DNA from: Cupriavidus oxalaticus
Lineage (GTDB): Bacteria > Pseudomonadota > Gammaproteobacteria > Burkholderiales > Burkholderiaceae
Direction: 5' to 3'
NCBI RefSeq assembly: GCF_004768545.1
Contig: NZ_CP038635.1
Span: 1,984,001-2,048,000 of the forward strand
Length of the DNA stretch: 64,000 nt
The notes beneath the pieces were generated by a model that was not told the origin of the DNA, did not search any database, and worked only from the letters and a program-made list of their open reading frames with translations. Position numbers and translations under genes: made by a program. This document shows positions 62,367 through 64,000 of the stretch, piece after piece (position 1 is the stretch's first letter; each line of letters begins with the position of its first letter).

Positions 62367-63121
62367 GATGCACTCCCGGCCGTGGCCGCGGCGCGCGCGG
62401 CGGCGGCGGCTTCGCGTTCGGCGACGGTTCGCGCGACCTTGTCGCGCAGGTAGATCGGCATGGCACGGTCGGCGTCGATGGCCTCGCCACGCGCCAGCGC
62501 GCGCAGTGCGATGGCGACCATCGGCTGCGCATGGGGCATCGCCTCCGGCAGCACGCGCTGCGCGCGCGCCAGGCCGGCGAGGCGTTCGCCGAAGACCGTG
62601 GCGGCATTGCCCGCCAGCCAGAATTCGCCACCGGGCAGCTGCACGGTTTCCGGCGCGCTTACCAGCATCGGCGTGCGCTCCACCCACTCCTGCGCGGCGG
62701 CATCCCAGCCGAAGGCGCCGGCATAGGCCTCGTCCATGCGTGCGTCAAGCGCGACCAGCACCGAGATATCCGCGGGCAGCGCCGGCTCGGCGGCGCGCAC
62801 GCGCTCGGCGCAAGCCAGCAAGGTATTGACCGGCACCACCGGCAGGCCGGCACCGAAGGCCAGTCCCTGCGCCACGCCACACGCGGTACGCAGGCCGGTA
62901 AACGAGCCGGGACCGGCGCCGAAGGCGATCGCGGCGCAATCGGCCAGTGCGATGCCGGCCTCGGCCAGCAGCTCGCCGGCGGCGGGCAGCACGCGCGCGG
63001 AGGAGCGTGCGCCGGTGTGCTCATGGCGCACCAGGCACTCAATGCCGGCGCCGGCCACGGCACGTCCGAGCGCGACCGAGCACCACTCCGTAGAAGTTTC
63101 AACAGCAAGAATCCAGGACAT
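62363..63121 (-). CDS. tsaB: tRNA t6A37 biosynthesis protein TsaB
   Basis: A 252-residue ASKHA-fold protein that partners TsaD to make threonylcarbamoyladenosine at tRNA position 37. It begins MSWILAVETSTEWCSVAL. AFGAGPGSFTGLRTACGVAQGLAFG is the TsaB/YeaZ hallmark. ATG 63121 is chosen from this N-terminus. It is the first gene of tsaB-rimI-udg-DUF1853, all overlapping. Confidence 0.95.
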   Translation of the reverse strand: MSWILAVETSTEWCSVALGRAVAGAGIECLVRHEHTGARSSARVLPAAGELLAEAGIALADCAAIAFGAGPGSFTGLRTACGVAQGLAFGAGLPVVPVNTLLACAERVRAAEPALPADISVLVALDARMDEAYAGAFGWDAAAQEWVERTPMLVSAPETVQLPGGEFWLAGNAATVFGERLAGLARAQRVLPEAMPHAQPMVAIALRALARGEAIDADRAMPIYLRDKVARTVAEREAAAAARAAATAGSAS

Positions 63122-63199
63122 GGCGCGATTGTAGCCGCTGGCGCCCGGAACCGAGGGCTTCTTCGGTTTTAGACGCGCGGTCTGGCGCACCGGCGCGGC

Positions 63200-63205
63200 T
63201 ATCAT
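63200..63205 (+). promoter_or_regulatory. Candidate -10 box for the acyl-CoA-binding protein gene
   Basis: TATCAT 36 bp ahead of ATG 63241, with GGAG as ribosome site closer in. -35 not clear. Confidence 0.3.
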
Positions 63206-63240
63206 CGGCAGCACTTTCACAAACTCCCACGGAGAAACCC

Positions 63241-63756
63241 ATGAGCGACCTGCAGGCACGCTTCGACCAGTCCCAGATCGACGTCAAGCAACTGAGCGAG
63301 CGCCCCAGCAACATGACCCTGCTGCGCCTGTACGCCCTGTTCAAGCAAGGCAGCGAAGGCGACGCGCACGGCGACAAGCCGGGCATGACCGACTTTGTCG
63401 GCCGCTACAAGTTCGAAGCCTGGGAAGCGCTGCGCGGCACCGCGCGCGAGCAGGCGATGGAGCAGTACATCGCGCTGGTGGAAGAACTGCGCAGCGGCGG
63501 CCAGCTAAGCCCTGCCACGCCAGCCGGCGGCCTCAGCCCGCCGGCAGCGGCCTTGGCCGGATACGCCAGGCCGCGAAGATCGCACTGGCGATCACCACCC
63601 CGACCGCCAGGAAAGTCTCATCGAAGGCGCGGATGCGCGCCGCCTGCAGCGCGGCGTCGCCCGCCTGGTCCAGCACCGCGCCGTGCTGCGTCAGCCGCCA
63701 CTGCAGCCCCACGCCGGCAAGGCTCACGCCGATCGCGCCGCCCAGCTGACGGATAA
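63241..63756 (+). CDS. Acyl-CoA-binding protein with abnormal C-terminal read-through
   Basis: Residues 1-85 are a complete acyl-CoA-binding protein: MTLLRLYALFKQGSEGD, then GDKPGMTDFVGRYKFEAWEAL and AMEQYIALVEEL. These bind long-chain acyl-CoA in the cytoplasm. Family members usually stop near residue 86-90. Here the frame continues to residue 171 in Pro/Arg/Ala-rich sequence lying antisense over the end of the MFS gene. Removing one base in GCGGCGGCC near 63500 would read AGC TAA and end the protein at normal size. A one-base insertion or a sequencing error is likely. Confidence 0.85.
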   Translation: MSDLQARFDQSQIDVKQLSERPSNMTLLRLYALFKQGSEGDAHGDKPGMTDFVGRYKFEAWEALRGTAREQAMEQYIALVEELRSGGQLSPATPAGGLSPPAAALAGYARPRRSHWRSPPRPPGKSHRRRGCAPPAARRRPPGPAPRRAASAATAAPRRQGSRRSRRPADG

Positions 63757-64000
63757 AGTTGATGCAGCTCGACCCCTGCGCGATCAGCGAGAAATCCACG
63801 CCCCGCATCGATCCCAGCGTCAGCGACGGCAAGATGCAGCCGAGCCCGATCCGCCCCAGCACCGCCAGCGCGACCAGCAGCAGATACGGCGTAGAAGGCG
63901 ACCCCAGCGCCATCAGCAGGAACGACAGCGCCAGCAGCGCCAGCCCGAACGATACCTGGACATGCGGCGAGATCCGGTGCGTGAAGCGGCCCGCCACGGC
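63533..64000 (-). CDS. MFS transporter, DHA2/EmrB type, 3' part
   Basis: The C-terminal 150 or so residues of a major facilitator efflux protein; the gene continues past the window. About four helices are present. GSSCINFIRQLGGAIGVSLAGVG is the pattern of motif C-like helix 13 of the 14-helix DHA2 group. DETFLAVGVVIASAIFAAW is the last helix. The substrate is unknown. It converges with, and overlaps, the extended frame of the acyl-CoA-binding protein gene. Confidence 0.82.
   Translation of the reverse strand, partial: AVAGRFTHRISPHVQVSFGLALLALSFLLMALGSPSTPYLLLVALAVLGRIGLGCILPSLTLGSMRGVDFSLIAQGSSCINFIRQLGGAIGVSLAGVGLQWRLTQHGAVLDQAGDAALQAARIRAFDETFLAVGVVIASAIFAAWRIRPRPLPAG

Overview
The window is a stretch of GC-rich (about two thirds G+C), densely coding chromosome. 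Protein sequences, gene order and codon choice point to a betaproteobacterium of the Cupriavidus/Ralstonia group. This is inferred from family resemblance, not from a database search. No phage, transposase, integrase, plasmid or CRISPR signature is visible.

Region by region. (1) 1-8868: housekeeping block with the 3' part of rluB (+), then on the minus strand smc, zipA, ligA and def. (2) 8869-9718: an 850-bp gap holding only a 22-codon ORF with a strong Shine-Dalgarno sequence. (3) 9719-19483: a one-directional respiratory island with a secreted cupredoxin-like protein, a Tat-exported metallophosphoesterase, a c-type cytochrome, the cbb3-type oxidase subunit CcoN, an unusual CcoO protein carrying three CXXCH sites (CcoO and CcoP haem domains in one chain), four very small membrane proteins, a TauE/SafE-like protein, a CcoI copper ATPase and an SCO-like protein. 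The genes are overlapped or closely spaced and probably build one terminal oxidase with its copper supply. (4) 19508-25794: an EamA transporter, then the lysine/peptidoglycan genes dapC, dapD and dapE with two small genes, then prmB. (5) 25953-34652: catabolic/accessory genes (MFS transporter, two Bug-type binding proteins, an acyl-CoA ligase, a CoA-transferase, a quinone oxidoreductase), a tRNA-Val(GAC) with its own promoter and terminator, and a divergent LysR regulator.

(6) 34662-40471: a tight six-gene minus-strand operon combining counterparts of all four E. coli ynbABCD products (CDP-alcohol phosphotransferase, hydrolase-methyltransferase, PAP2-dual-specificity phosphatase, CdsA-like cytidylyltransferase) with a PlsC acyltransferase and a small membrane protein. 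It looks like a self-contained but biochemically undefined phospholipid-modifying pathway and is the best candidate here for an undescribed system. (7) 40727-52159: peptidase genes and a GsiABCD-type glutathione/oligopeptide importer operon (RpiR regulator, isoaspartyl peptidase, GsiA, GsiB, GsiC, GsiD, DmpA-type and DppA-type peptidases), which looks built for unusual (isopeptide, beta- or D-) peptides.

(8) 52441-64000: housekeeping and mixed genes: a YheS-type ABC-F protein, dsbB, radA, alr, lplT, a DUF1853-like gene, a family-4 uracil-DNA glycosylase, rimI, tsaB, an acyl-CoA-binding protein whose reading frame runs unusually far, and the 3' part of a DHA2-type MFS transporter. Three near-perfect GC-rich palindromes sharing a CCCTCTCCC core (1177, 25807, 54427) sit between genes and look like one dispersed repeat family.
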